Source: Myxococcota bacterium (GTDB lineage: Bacteria > Myxococcota_A > UBA796 > JAFGLY01). From it: a DNA stretch of 64,000 bases. The stretch covers positions 18,251 to 82,250 of the forward strand of contig JAJRWT010000095.1 in the NCBI GenBank assembly GCA_024276675.1, in the 5' to 3' direction. Positions 26,833-34,908 of the stretch are shown piece by piece (position 1 is the first letter of the stretch; each line of letters begins with the position of its first letter). Position numbers and translations under genes: made by a program. The notes beneath the pieces are model-generated. The model saw only the letters and a list, made by a program, of their open reading frames with translations, was not told the origin of the DNA and ran no database searches.

Positions 26833-29520
26833 TTGGAGATGAACTCCCCCACGCCTTTTCTGCTGGCATGTCTGCCCTTCTTCCTGCTGGCCTGCAAGGC
26901 CCAGGAAGAACCTCCCAGCGACAGCGCCCTGGGCTACGATCCCGGTCCATTTCCCGAGTATTGCCAACAGGACTGGGATGCGGACCTGGAGCCCAGCACG
27001 CTGGGAGAGCTGTCCGGCAGCTACCTGGGCTACTACGACCTGGACGTGGGCACCCTGGACATGATGAAGTTCATTCCGGAGCATCCCTTCCTGCTGTCCA
27101 GCATCCGATTGGCCTTCGAGGGCAGCCCGGGCCAGGCGCTGGTTCGCCTCACCACCACCTATGGTCGCTCCTACCCGGCAATCGACTGCGCCGATGGCAG
27201 TCCGGACGGCGACCTGGTGGACCCCATCTACCTGGACGTGGACGATCCCGACGGCGACACCTGGCTGGAGATCGACCTGGGCGACCAGGAGGTCTTCCTG
27301 GAGCCCACCCAGCACTACGCGGTCACCGCCCAGCAGCTCGAGGATGGGCCATCCCTTGCAGTGGAGAGCCTGCCCGACGGCGAATACTCTCGCGCCCTGC
27401 TGCTCATCCCCGGCGAGGAGATGCCCTACGGGGTGGACGGCAACTTCCGGGTGGAGATCTCCGGCTACTACTTCTGCCAGTGGAGCGATGAGCAGCGCTG
27501 GTTTCACGAGGACGGCGACCAACCCTTCGCGGACGATGCCTCTCCCCGTGCCGCCATCGCGGATCTGAACGGTGACGGCCACGACGACATCGTGCTCAAC
27601 GACGGGAGCCCGCTGGCCTACATGGGCGACGGCGCGGGCGGCTTCAGCCTCCCGTCCCAGGATCCCTTCCCGGGCGCGGAAAACGCCTCGATGCTGGTCT
27701 TCGGCGACGTGGACAACGACGGCGACACGGACGCCTTCGCCTCCGTCTACGTCACAGCCGACAGCGACGGAGACGGAGTCACCCTGGCGGAAGGGGACTG
27801 CAACGACAGCGACGCCACGATTTCACCCTACTCCACCGAGCGGGTGTCCAATGGCCGGGACGACGACTGCGACGGCATTGCCGACGACGGCACCGACACC
27901 TCCGACGCCGATGGAGACGGCTACAGCATAGCGGAGGGTGATTGCGACGACACCGAACCCCACGTCTTCCCCGGCGCCAGGGAGGATCCGGGCAACGGCC
28001 GGGACGACGACTGCGACGGCATTGCCGATGACGGCACCGACACCTCCGACGCCGACGGAGACTGGTACACCATCGCCTCCGGCGACTGCGACGACACCAA
28101 CCCCGACGTGGCCCCCTGGCACTCCGACTACTCGGACAACGGCATCGACGACGACTGCGACGGCGTCGCCGACGACGGCACCGACACCTCCGACGCCGAT
28201 GGAGACGGCTACGGCATAGCGGAGGGTGATTGCGACGATACTCGCAAGGAGGTGTACCCCGGAGCCGACGAAGCATGGGATGCCCTGGACAACGACTGCG
28301 ACGGCATGGCGGACGAGGACTACACCAACCTCTTCCTGCTCAACGACGGAAGCGGCAGCTTCCAGGTGCGGTCGGGCTCGGGCGTGGAGACCGTCGATCC
28401 CAGCACCGCCGCCGCGTTCGGCGACGGCAACGCCGACGGCAACCTGGATCTCTACTGGGGCAACTGGCTGGAGAGCTACCCCGACGATCCCGCCGTGCAG
28501 GACCGCTACGTCCAGGGCAACGGAGACGGCAGCTTCACCGACGCCACCCAGCAGGCGGGCCTTATCACCGAGACAGCCCTGTCCTGCTACGGCGTGCTGT
28601 GGAACGACTACGACAACGACGGCGACCAGGACATCTTCGTGGGCAACTACCACCTCTACGACAACTTCCTCTGGCAGAACCAGGGCGATGGCAGTTTCCG
28701 GGACGTGGCGCTGGAAGTGGGCGTGGCCCACGACGACGAAGAGAGTCCCTACTCCGACTGGCCCGGGGGGCATACCTACGGAGGGGATTTCGGCGACGTG
28801 GACAACGACGGCGACATGGACTTCTACATGGCCAACCTGGCCCACCCGCGGGTCCAGCCATGGAGCGATCCCAGCATGTTCGTGGTGAACCAGGGTGCGC
28901 CCGACTTCCTCTTCGTCAACCTCCTGGAGGAGTACGGCTTCATCTACGACGAAGGCGATGTGAACGCCGCCTTCGCCGACTACGACAACGACATGGACCT
29001 GGACCTGGTGGTTGCCTCTCTCTACACGGGCCACTACTCCCGCCTGTACCGCAACGACGGCGGCACCGGCTTCACCGATGTGACCTACCAGACAGGAACG
29101 GCGGTCCACGACTCCGTGAGCGCCGTGTGGTCCGACGTGGACGAAGACGGCGACATGGACCTCTTCATCGCCGACCGGGCCGACGCCCCCTACGTCCACC
29201 TCTTCGTGAACCAGGTTGGCCAGGAGCACAACTGGCTCCAACTGGACCTGGTGGGGAGCAGCGGCAACCGCGACGCCGTGGGCGCCAGGGTCACCCTGGA
29301 AGCGGGCGGCGTGGGCCAGATCCGCGACGTCCCGGGGGGAGGCGGCCATTCCAACACCCAGCAGACCCGGATCGTTCACTTCGGTCTGGCCGATGTGGCC
29401 ACCATCGACAAGGTGCAGGTGCGCTGGGTGGGCGGTGCCACGGAAACCATCAGCGGCCTGGAGCCCAACCACCGCTACCGCGTGGTGGAGGGGGAAGGCA
29501 CCGGAGAAGAGGTCTTCTGA
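26833..29520 (+). CDS. FG-GAP/VCBS + MopE-repeat + ASPIC/UnbV surface lipoprotein
   Basis: 895 aa. The signal MNSPTPFLLACLPFFLLACK has an LLAC lipobox. Residues about 30-220 are a beta-rich N-domain. FG-GAP/VCBS blades follow (AAIADLNGDGHDDIVLNDGS, MLVFGDVDNDGDTDAF), interrupted at about 310-500 by four Asp-rich MopE-type repeats (EGDCDDTEPHVFPGARE, DDDCDGIADDGTDTSDADGD). Further blades follow, then a C-terminal ASPIC/UnbV domain (HNWLQLDLVGSSGNRDAVGA, TIDKVQVRWVGGATETISGL). Expected to be a Ca2+-binding, outer-surface adhesin-like protein. A good GGAGG-like site precedes the ATG. The region 26670-26832 before it holds no gene. Confidence 0.85.
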   Translation: MEMNSPTPFLLACLPFFLLACKAQEEPPSDSALGYDPGPFPEYCQQDWDADLEPSTLGELSGSYLGYYDLDVGTLDMMKFIPEHPFLLSSIRLAFEGSPGQALVRLTTTYGRSYPAIDCADGSPDGDLVDPIYLDVDDPDGDTWLEIDLGDQEVFLEPTQHYAVTAQQLEDGPSLAVESLPDGEYSRALLLIPGEEMPYGVDGNFRVEISGYYFCQWSDEQRWFHEDGDQPFADDASPRAAIADLNGDGHDDIVLNDGSPLAYMGDGAGGFSLPSQDPFPGAENASMLVFGDVDNDGDTDAFASVYVTADSDGDGVTLAEGDCNDSDATISPYSTERVSNGRDDDCDGIADDGTDTSDADGDGYSIAEGDCDDTEPHVFPGAREDPGNGRDDDCDGIADDGTDTSDADGDWYTIASGDCDDTNPDVAPWHSDYSDNGIDDDCDGVADDGTDTSDADGDGYGIAEGDCDDTRKEVYPGADEAWDALDNDCDGMADEDYTNLFLLNDGSGSFQVRSGSGVETVDPSTAAAFGDGNADGNLDLYWGNWLESYPDDPAVQDRYVQGNGDGSFTDATQQAGLITETALSCYGVLWNDYDNDGDQDIFVGNYHLYDNFLWQNQGDGSFRDVALEVGVAHDDEESPYSDWPGGHTYGGDFGDVDNDGDMDFYMANLAHPRVQPWSDPSMFVVNQGAPDFLFVNLLEEYGFIYDEGDVNAAFADYDNDMDLDLVVASLYTGHYSRLYRNDGGTGFTDVTYQTGTAVHDSVSAVWSDVDEDGDMDLFIADRADAPYVHLFVNQVGQEHNWLQLDLVGSSGNRDAVGARVTLEAGGVGQIRDVPGGGGHSNTQQTRIVHFGLADVATIDKVQVRWVGGATETISGLEPNHRYRVVEGEGTGEEVF

Positions 29521-30030
29521 GTTCCCGGTTCCCGATCCTGGGTGCTGGCTTCTGGCGCAAACGCTGCGAAATCGCGGGCTTGCCCGACGAGCATCCCGAC
29601 GATGGCTACTCCGCCGAGCTGGCCGCATACTCGGACAAGTACTACGGAGACGGCCTGGCATGGCTGCCGGCGGTGGAGGCCAGCACCGACTTCTTCGCCC
29701 AGCTCAGACCGGACCTGGTGACCTTCCAGGAGATCTTCTGGTCGGAGAACTGCGCGGACATCCCCTCGGAAGCCTGGACCGACTTCGTGTGCTCCCAGTG
29801 GTGGGAGGGCGAACCCACCGTGGCCCAGCGCGTGCTGGGCGATGGCCGGCAGGTGGCATGCCACCCGGGAAAGCCCGACAAGTGCGCCGCGGTGAACGAG
29901 GATTTCGGCACCTTTTCGGGTTGCGACGGAGGCTTCTGCCTGGAGGGCCTGGAGGGCTACGAGCTGGACGGCTGCGGCAGCGGAGCCAGGGTGGCGCGGG
30001 GCACCGTGGAGCCGGTTTTCGTGGAGCATG
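29521..30030 (+). pseudogene. endonuclease/exonuclease/phosphatase-fold gene remnant
   Basis: The open frame directly after the FG-GAP gene stop encodes DFFAQLRPDLVTFQEIFW and later GFCLEGLEGYELDGCGSGAR, which match the first half of EEP-fold (DNase I-like) lipoproteins around the catalytic Glu. The N-terminal signal and start codon are missing. The match ends near 30030, where the convergent membrane protein gene finishes, so the catalytic Asp/His half is lost. It is probably an internal deletion remnant. It is related in fold, not closely in sequence, to the sphingomyelinase-like gene at 37112. Confidence 0.6.
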
Positions 30031-30049
30031 CGCCGGGTTCCCCGGCACG

Positions 30050-32146
30050 TCATTGCCCAGCCAGGGCGTCCAGTGAAAAAAGGATCACGTCGTCGCTGCT
30101 GCCCAGGGGGGGGCCCAGCAGCGCCTCCACGCCTTTCCAGCCGTCACGGGGTGGGGGCAGCAGGCCCGGGTAGATGGCAAGCCAGCGAAATTCTGCTTCC
30201 AACAGCTTCTTACGTTGAGAAGCAGAGATGTGTTGCCCACGGGCCAGCCTGCGCGCCAGGAGGCTGGCCTCGCGGGCCTGTGCCGGCGGAGGCTGGCCCA
30301 GGATGGTGCCGGTGATGGGGTGGCCATGGATGGTCTGGAGCAGCAGGCCCTGGTCCCTCCATCCGCCTGGCGCCGGAGCGGCGGTGCTGACGGCGGGCAC
30401 TTCCAGCACTGCACCGCCCTGCCCCTGCGCCGCCCGGAAGGGAGCCGCGTCGGGAAGGGGGGCGTGTTGAAGGGGCCAGGAGAGGGGCGCCAGCAGCACC
30501 AGGTCCGCCAGCAGGAGCAGGGCAATGAGTGGGGCAAGCCGTTTCCCCTTCCAGGTGGAAACCAGCGGCGCCAGCAGCAGGTGGGCCACCGCGCCCGCCC
30601 GGTACCAGCGGGTGAGACGCCCCAGGAAGCCCAGCTTCAGGACGAGAACTCCCGCGGGAGCCAGCAAGGGGCTGCCGTTCCAGGTCAACACTTTGCCCCC
30701 CAGGTACAGGTGCGGGCCCAGGGACAGCAGGGTGAAGAGCATCGCCCCGGCCAGCCAGGGCCAGCGCCTGGGAGCCGTCGGGAAAGAGGCAGCCGCAGGC
30801 AGCCGGTCGTCGCCAGGGGCGCCAGGCGCGTAGCGAGCTGGGCTCTGCTGGATATCGGGCGTTGAAGGCGTATTGAAATACGTCGAAATGCACGATGTCC
30901 AGCAGGGCCCGGCGCAGTGGTGACTGGCGTTCCGCAGCGGGCCCGAGCTTTCCCGACGGCTCCCACGATCCTTCCAGACCGCGGCCATGGCCAGCAGCAG
31001 CGTCACCGCCCCCAGGTAGACGGTGTGGGATGTGGCGCCCTGCCCCCCGGTGATCTGCACCGGCAACCACGGATCCAGGATGTCGGCCCCGTACCAGAGT
31101 CCCCCCCGAAACTCGCCTGGCGCCTCCATCACCTGGGGTAGGCCCGCTCGCTGGGCGCTTCCCGGAAGGCCCGGATCACGCTGGGTCGAGGTGGCCCATG
31201 CCAGGGGAGCAACGAGCAGCAGGGCCGCGGCTCCAACCGCGAGAGCCCGGAGCAGGGGCCGGACTCCAGCCCGCCGGGCCTGGAAGATCCACCACAGGCC
31301 CAGGGCCAGGTCAATCCCCGATGCCCATAGCCCGTTGTAGGGACCGCAGTACCAGGCCATGGCCAGGGAAAGTGCTGCCAGGATGCCGTGCCTGAGCCTT
31401 CCGCCCTCCACGAAATCCAGGAGCAGGGACAACTGCAGGAGCACCCAGCCCACGGCGAAGTCCTCGGTGGTTCCCTCGGAGGCGGAGGCCAGCAGCGCGG
31501 GGCAGGCCATGGCCGCCAGGGCCCCCAGCAACGGGGAACCACCCAGCCGTCGGGCCAGGCGCAGGCCGGCCAGGCCCGCCACCAGGAGCCCCGCCCACAG
31601 CACCGCGGCGTAGCCGGCCGCCGGGCCGGCCCAGCCAGCCAGCCCGTAGGCCAACAGGTTGCCCGGATCCACCAGCACCAGCTTCATTCCATTGGGCCAG
31701 GCCAGCAGGTCCGTCCGGATCACCAGGGGCTGCCACTGCCGCCAGGCCGCCCAGAGGCCCCAGACGTGACTGGCGGCCTCTTTGTCAGGGTTGGCCAGAA
31801 GGTGGCTTCCCCCCACCAGGGGCAGGGGCCAGGCCAACAGCAGGGGAGCCAGCACGAGAAAGAGCCAGACCAGGATGCTGTTGCTCTCGTGGCTGTGCCC
31901 CGGGTGCTCCGCAGGTGGATTGCTCGGAGCCGTCGGGAAAGAGGCTGCGGGAAACAGCCGGCTCGGGCCCCGGCGAGGGGCGCCAGGCGCGTAGCGAGCT
32001 GGGCTCTGCTGGATATCGTGCGTTGAAGGGGTATTGGAATACCTCGAAATGCACGATGTCCAGCAGGGCCCGGCGCAGTAGCGCATGGCGCACCGCAGCG
32101 GGCCCGAGCTTTCCCGACGGCTCCTCGGTGGAGCCACGTTCCCCAT
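30050..32146 (-). CDS. polytopic membrane protein carrying two in-frame palindromic-repeat insertions
   Basis: 698 aa from the ATG at 32146, which has AGGGAG upstream. The protein is a multi-TM, Leu/Ala/Trp-rich inner-membrane protein (LVWLFLVLAPLLLAWPLPLV; VLWAGLLVAGLAGLRLA; LAVGAAALLLVAPLAWA) with a C-terminal extramembrane part. The shape resembles GT-C glycosyltransferase-like or YfhO-like proteins, unproven. Residues about 8-73 and again about 395-460 are translations of family A repeats (both contain SRRESSGPLR, CAGPCWTSCIS, DIQQSPARYAPGAP, ASFPTAP). The second insertion splits what would be a continuous membrane segment pair (LLLAMAAVWKD ... RRWPWLAGAMLF). No stop is introduced. Whether the protein still works is unknown. 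Confidence 0.75.
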   Translation of the reverse strand: MGNVAPPRSRRESSGPLRCAMRYCAGPCWTSCISRYSNTPSTHDIQQSPARYAPGAPRRGPSRLFPAASFPTAPSNPPAEHPGHSHESNSILVWLFLVLAPLLLAWPLPLVGGSHLLANPDKEAASHVWGLWAAWRQWQPLVIRTDLLAWPNGMKLVLVDPGNLLAYGLAGWAGPAAGYAAVLWAGLLVAGLAGLRLARRLGGSPLLGALAAMACPALLASASEGTTEDFAVGWVLLQLSLLLDFVEGGRLRHGILAALSLAMAWYCGPYNGLWASGIDLALGLWWIFQARRAGVRPLLRALAVGAAALLLVAPLAWATSTQRDPGLPGSAQRAGLPQVMEAPGEFRGGLWYGADILDPWLPVQITGGQGATSHTVYLGAVTLLLAMAAVWKDRGSRRESSGPLRNASHHCAGPCWTSCISTYFNTPSTPDIQQSPARYAPGAPGDDRLPAAASFPTAPRRWPWLAGAMLFTLLSLGPHLYLGGKVLTWNGSPLLAPAGVLVLKLGFLGRLTRWYRAGAVAHLLLAPLVSTWKGKRLAPLIALLLLADLVLLAPLSWPLQHAPLPDAAPFRAAQGQGGAVLEVPAVSTAAPAPGGWRDQGLLLQTIHGHPITGTILGQPPPAQAREASLLARRLARGQHISASQRKKLLEAEFRWLAIYPGLLPPPRDGWKGVEALLGPPLGSSDDVILFSLDALAGQ
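30771..30963 (+). repeat. family A palindromic repeat, copy A2, inside coding sequence
   Basis: 193 bp between GGAGCCGTCGGGAAAG and CTTTCCCGACGGCTCC (perfect 16-bp inverted termini; with flanks TGGGAGCC/GGCTCCCA). The interior is also self-complementary around GGATATCGGGCG ... GCACGATGTCC. It lies wholly within the membrane protein gene and is read through in frame as about 65 codons. Confidence 0.9.
31926..32124 (+). repeat. family A palindromic repeat, copy A3, at the gene's N-terminus
   Basis: 199 bp with the same 16-bp inverted termini and the same interior as A2 (over 80 percent identical by eye). It sits 19 bp inside the membrane protein start codon and is translated in the same frame as A2. 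It has a fuller left arm (GAAACAGCCGGCTCGGGCCC) than A2. Confidence 0.9.
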
Positions 32147-32344
32147 TCCAACTCCCTGTGGCTGCAAGGCACGATTCCAGATCCGGACCAGGGGCAGCAT
32201 ATCATCCATGAAGCTACGCACACGGTCGCCGGACCGGCCTGGCGGCCACAGGCCGGAAGCCTGTTCCCGGAATGCGACTGCGGGCAACGGGGCGGAGACT
32301 TCAGGCCATCACTGGCGGGACCAGTCTGGGCGACGCCCGGGAGT

Positions 32345-34669
32345 TCAGATGAAACAGGTGGCTCGGACTTCGCTCAGGTCCGTGAAACCCTGTAGCATCT
32401 TCTCCAGGCCATCCTGAAGCAGGGTACGCATTCCCCCCTCGGCGGCAAGACGGTTCAGGGTGCTTACATTGGCCGCACGTTGGATGGCTGATTTGAGTTC
32501 TTCGTTGTTGACCATCAGCTCGTGTATGGCAATACGGCCCTTGTAGCCCTTGCCGGCGCAGCGATGGCAGCCCACTGCGCGCCACAGGCGAGGACTGGCG
32601 TTTCCAAAGCGTTCATCCCACGCATCCTCCCCGATGCTGCTCCGGATCAAGGTGAGCGTGCCTTGGCTGGGCGTGTATCGCTCCTTGCAATGGGGACAGA
32701 GACGGCGGGCCAGGCGCTGTGCCAGGACCGTTTGCAGCTCATCGCCGAACAGCAACGGGTTCATGCCCATGTCCATGAGGCGGGTGACGGTTTCCGCTGC
32801 GCTGTTGGTGTGCAGGGTGCTGAAGACCAGGTGGCCCGTGAGGGCTGCCTCGATGCCGATGGAGACGGTTTCCTGGTCACGCATCTCGCCCACCATGATT
32901 ATGTCGGGGTCGGCTCGTAGAAAGGCGCGCAAGGCATTGGCAAATGTAAAATCCGTTCGTGGATTGACCTGCACCTGCCGCAGCCCCGGCTGGGAGATCT
33001 CCACGGGATCCTCCGCCGTCCAGATCTTGCGCGAACTGTCGTTGATATGCGCCATCAGGGAGTGAAGAGTGGTGGTCTTTCCGGAACCCGTGGGTCCCAC
33101 CACGAGGATCATTCCGTGGGGGTTGTGGATTGCCCGGAGGATCTCCTTGTAGTTGCGGGGGGAGAACTGCATCTGGTCCACGGGGATGGGCTTGCCCTGG
33201 GCCAGGATGCGCATGACCACGTCTTCGTCGGCGGTGAACACGGGTATGGTGGCAATGCGCAGTTCCACCTTCTGGTCACGGAACCGGAACTTGATCTTGC
33301 CATCCTGGGGTTTGCGGCGCTCGGTGATGTCCAGCTTGGACATCACTTTGATACGGGCGACCAACTGGCTGCGAAACTCGGGAGACAGGCGCCAGGCCAC
33401 TTCGCAGCGGCCATCTATTCGCAGGCGCACCAGGGTTTCGTGGTTGGGGCCGTTGGGTTCGATGTGGATGTCGGATGCACCACGATGAACTGCATCTATG
33501 ATGATGTGGTTCAACAGCTTCACCACGCCGGTATCCTCGTCGAACTGCACCGTGGTGGCCTGGGCTTCTGTTGGTTTCCCGGTTGCTGGTTCCTCGTCGG
33601 CCTGCTCCAGGAGAGTGGTGAGGTCTTCGAGATCGTCTGCCTCCAACTGTTCCGGATCAGGGCTGTCTGGCGTGAGCTCGCGAGCGATGCGGCTCGGGGA
33701 GGCCAGCACCTTGCGGACCTTGATGCCGGTGGAAAAGCGCAGAAGGTCCACCCCTTCGAATGCCAGCGGATCGGCCAGGGCCACCACCAGCTCGTCCCCG
33801 TCCATGGCGACTGGCAGTATCTGGTACTTCAAAGCCAGCTCCCGAGGTATGCGGGACATGACCGTGGGGTCTATGCCCGCCTGGTCCAGATCCAGGAAGG
33901 GCAGGTTGAACTTGATGGCCAACGCTTCGATGATGGCTCTCTCGCTGGTGAGGCCAAGCTCCACCAGGATCTGACCCAGACGCTTGCCGCGGCGGAGCCG
34001 TTGTTCTTCCAGCGCTCGTTCCAGTTGGTCCCTGGTGATGGTTCCAGCCTCCATGAGCACCTCGCCAAGGCGTATCCGGCCAGGTCCGGAGTTTTGTTGG
34101 AACCTGGCCGCCTGTTCGATGGCGCCGCCGTCCACTCCCTGCTCTCGAAGTATTTCGCCAATCAAGGTGCCACGCTGTTTTTGCTGTACGTCCAGACCCT
34201 TTTCCAGTTGGTCCTGCTCCAGCGTGCCGGTGTTGAGCAGCAGGGAGCCCAGGCGTTTCCGGTCCACCAACGTCACCACTCCGTGGTGGTAGATCCAGTA
34301 GCAAACCAGGTCGGGACCGGGGTTTTCGGGCCAGGCCCAGTAGCCGAGCTTGTCGTCCAACCTGGATGGATCGCAGAGCAGGACCAGCACCTGCCCACCG
34401 GACAGGTGTGCCTCGAAGGGGCGGATGGTCCGGGGTTTTTCCGGCAGGTCGCCCGCGCCTGGGCCCAGGGCCACGGCGGCGGTCTGCTCCGGGGAGACGT
34501 GCAACACACCTGGCCTGGGCTCGCTCTCGTGGGCCCCGCGGGTCACCATCATCGTCGTGTTGGCGTCGAAACCGAGGATGGTCCCCAGGACCTTCTTGCC
34601 GTTCACGAGGTAGATGGTGATATTTGCCTTGTTGCCGGGTCTTTGCAGGTTGTCGCCTTGCTCGTTCAT
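32345..34669 (-). CDS. GspE/PilB-type secretion ATPase with N-terminal Sm/Hfq-like and MshEN domains
   Basis: 774 aa from the ATG at 34669, with GGAGG 5 nt upstream. Residues about 14-66 (NITIYLVNGKKVLGTILGFD, then NTTMMVTR) closely follow the Hfq Sm1 pattern (IYLVNGxKLxGxIxxFD). Residues about 145-300 contain MshEN-type helices (RLGSLLLNTGTLEQDQLEKG; RLGEVLMEAGTITRDQLERA), which bind c-di-GMP in MshE-like ATPases. The ATPase core has Walker A GPTGSGKTTTL, an Asp box, Walker B DPDIIMVGEMRD, a His box, and a tetracysteine zinc site (CPHC ... CHRC). It should power type II secretion or type IV pilus assembly at the inner membrane. No other secretion gene is nearby. The sulfatase-type gene is divergent. 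Confidence 0.88.
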   Translation of the reverse strand: MNEQGDNLQRPGNKANITIYLVNGKKVLGTILGFDANTTMMVTRGAHESEPRPGVLHVSPEQTAAVALGPGAGDLPEKPRTIRPFEAHLSGGQVLVLLCDPSRLDDKLGYWAWPENPGPDLVCYWIYHHGVVTLVDRKRLGSLLLNTGTLEQDQLEKGLDVQQKQRGTLIGEILREQGVDGGAIEQAARFQQNSGPGRIRLGEVLMEAGTITRDQLERALEEQRLRRGKRLGQILVELGLTSERAIIEALAIKFNLPFLDLDQAGIDPTVMSRIPRELALKYQILPVAMDGDELVVALADPLAFEGVDLLRFSTGIKVRKVLASPSRIARELTPDSPDPEQLEADDLEDLTTLLEQADEEPATGKPTEAQATTVQFDEDTGVVKLLNHIIIDAVHRGASDIHIEPNGPNHETLVRLRIDGRCEVAWRLSPEFRSQLVARIKVMSKLDITERRKPQDGKIKFRFRDQKVELRIATIPVFTADEDVVMRILAQGKPIPVDQMQFSPRNYKEILRAIHNPHGMILVVGPTGSGKTTTLHSLMAHINDSSRKIWTAEDPVEISQPGLRQVQVNPRTDFTFANALRAFLRADPDIIMVGEMRDQETVSIGIEAALTGHLVFSTLHTNSAAETVTRLMDMGMNPLLFGDELQTVLAQRLARRLCPHCKERYTPSQGTLTLIRSSIGEDAWDERFGNASPRLWRAVGCHRCAGKGYKGRIAIHELMVNNEELKSAIQRAANVSTLNRLAAEGGMRTLLQDGLEKMLQGFTDLSEVRATCFI

Positions 34670-34908
34670 TGTCGTCCTCCGCTCTCGCACTTCGGGGATC
34701 GTATACAGACTATCATCACGCAGCAGGGGCGCTGTTGCACTTGAATTCGTCGGCTGAAGTCTCAACGACAATGAGCCAGCGCAACCACGCGCCGCCACTG
34801 GGAGCGCTGCCCACCCTCCGGACGCGCCTCCAGGTTCCTGGCCGGATAGACTGGAGCGGGCAGGAGCTGGAGAGCCGCAGCGGGCGGCCAACCAGACCGT
34901 CCCCGGAG
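34670..34908. promoter_or_regulatory. divergent promoter region, ATPase / sulfatase-type gene
   Basis: 239 bp. AT-rich patches (GTATACAGACTATCATC around 34700 and TTGAATTCG near 34742) are the most likely promoters for the two divergent genes. No repeat or hairpin of note. Confidence 0.35.

Noticed and set aside
28230..29520. Plus-strand Arg-rich frame overlapping the FG-GAP lipoprotein
   Set aside because: Shadow frame of Asp-rich codons. Only its extension after 29521 has independent coding signal, reported as a pseudogene.
31915..32135. Target-site duplications around family A copies
   Set aside because: A CTCGG repeat can be drawn for A3 by shifting the boundary, but A1, A2 and A4 show nothing comparable. 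I do not claim duplications for family A.
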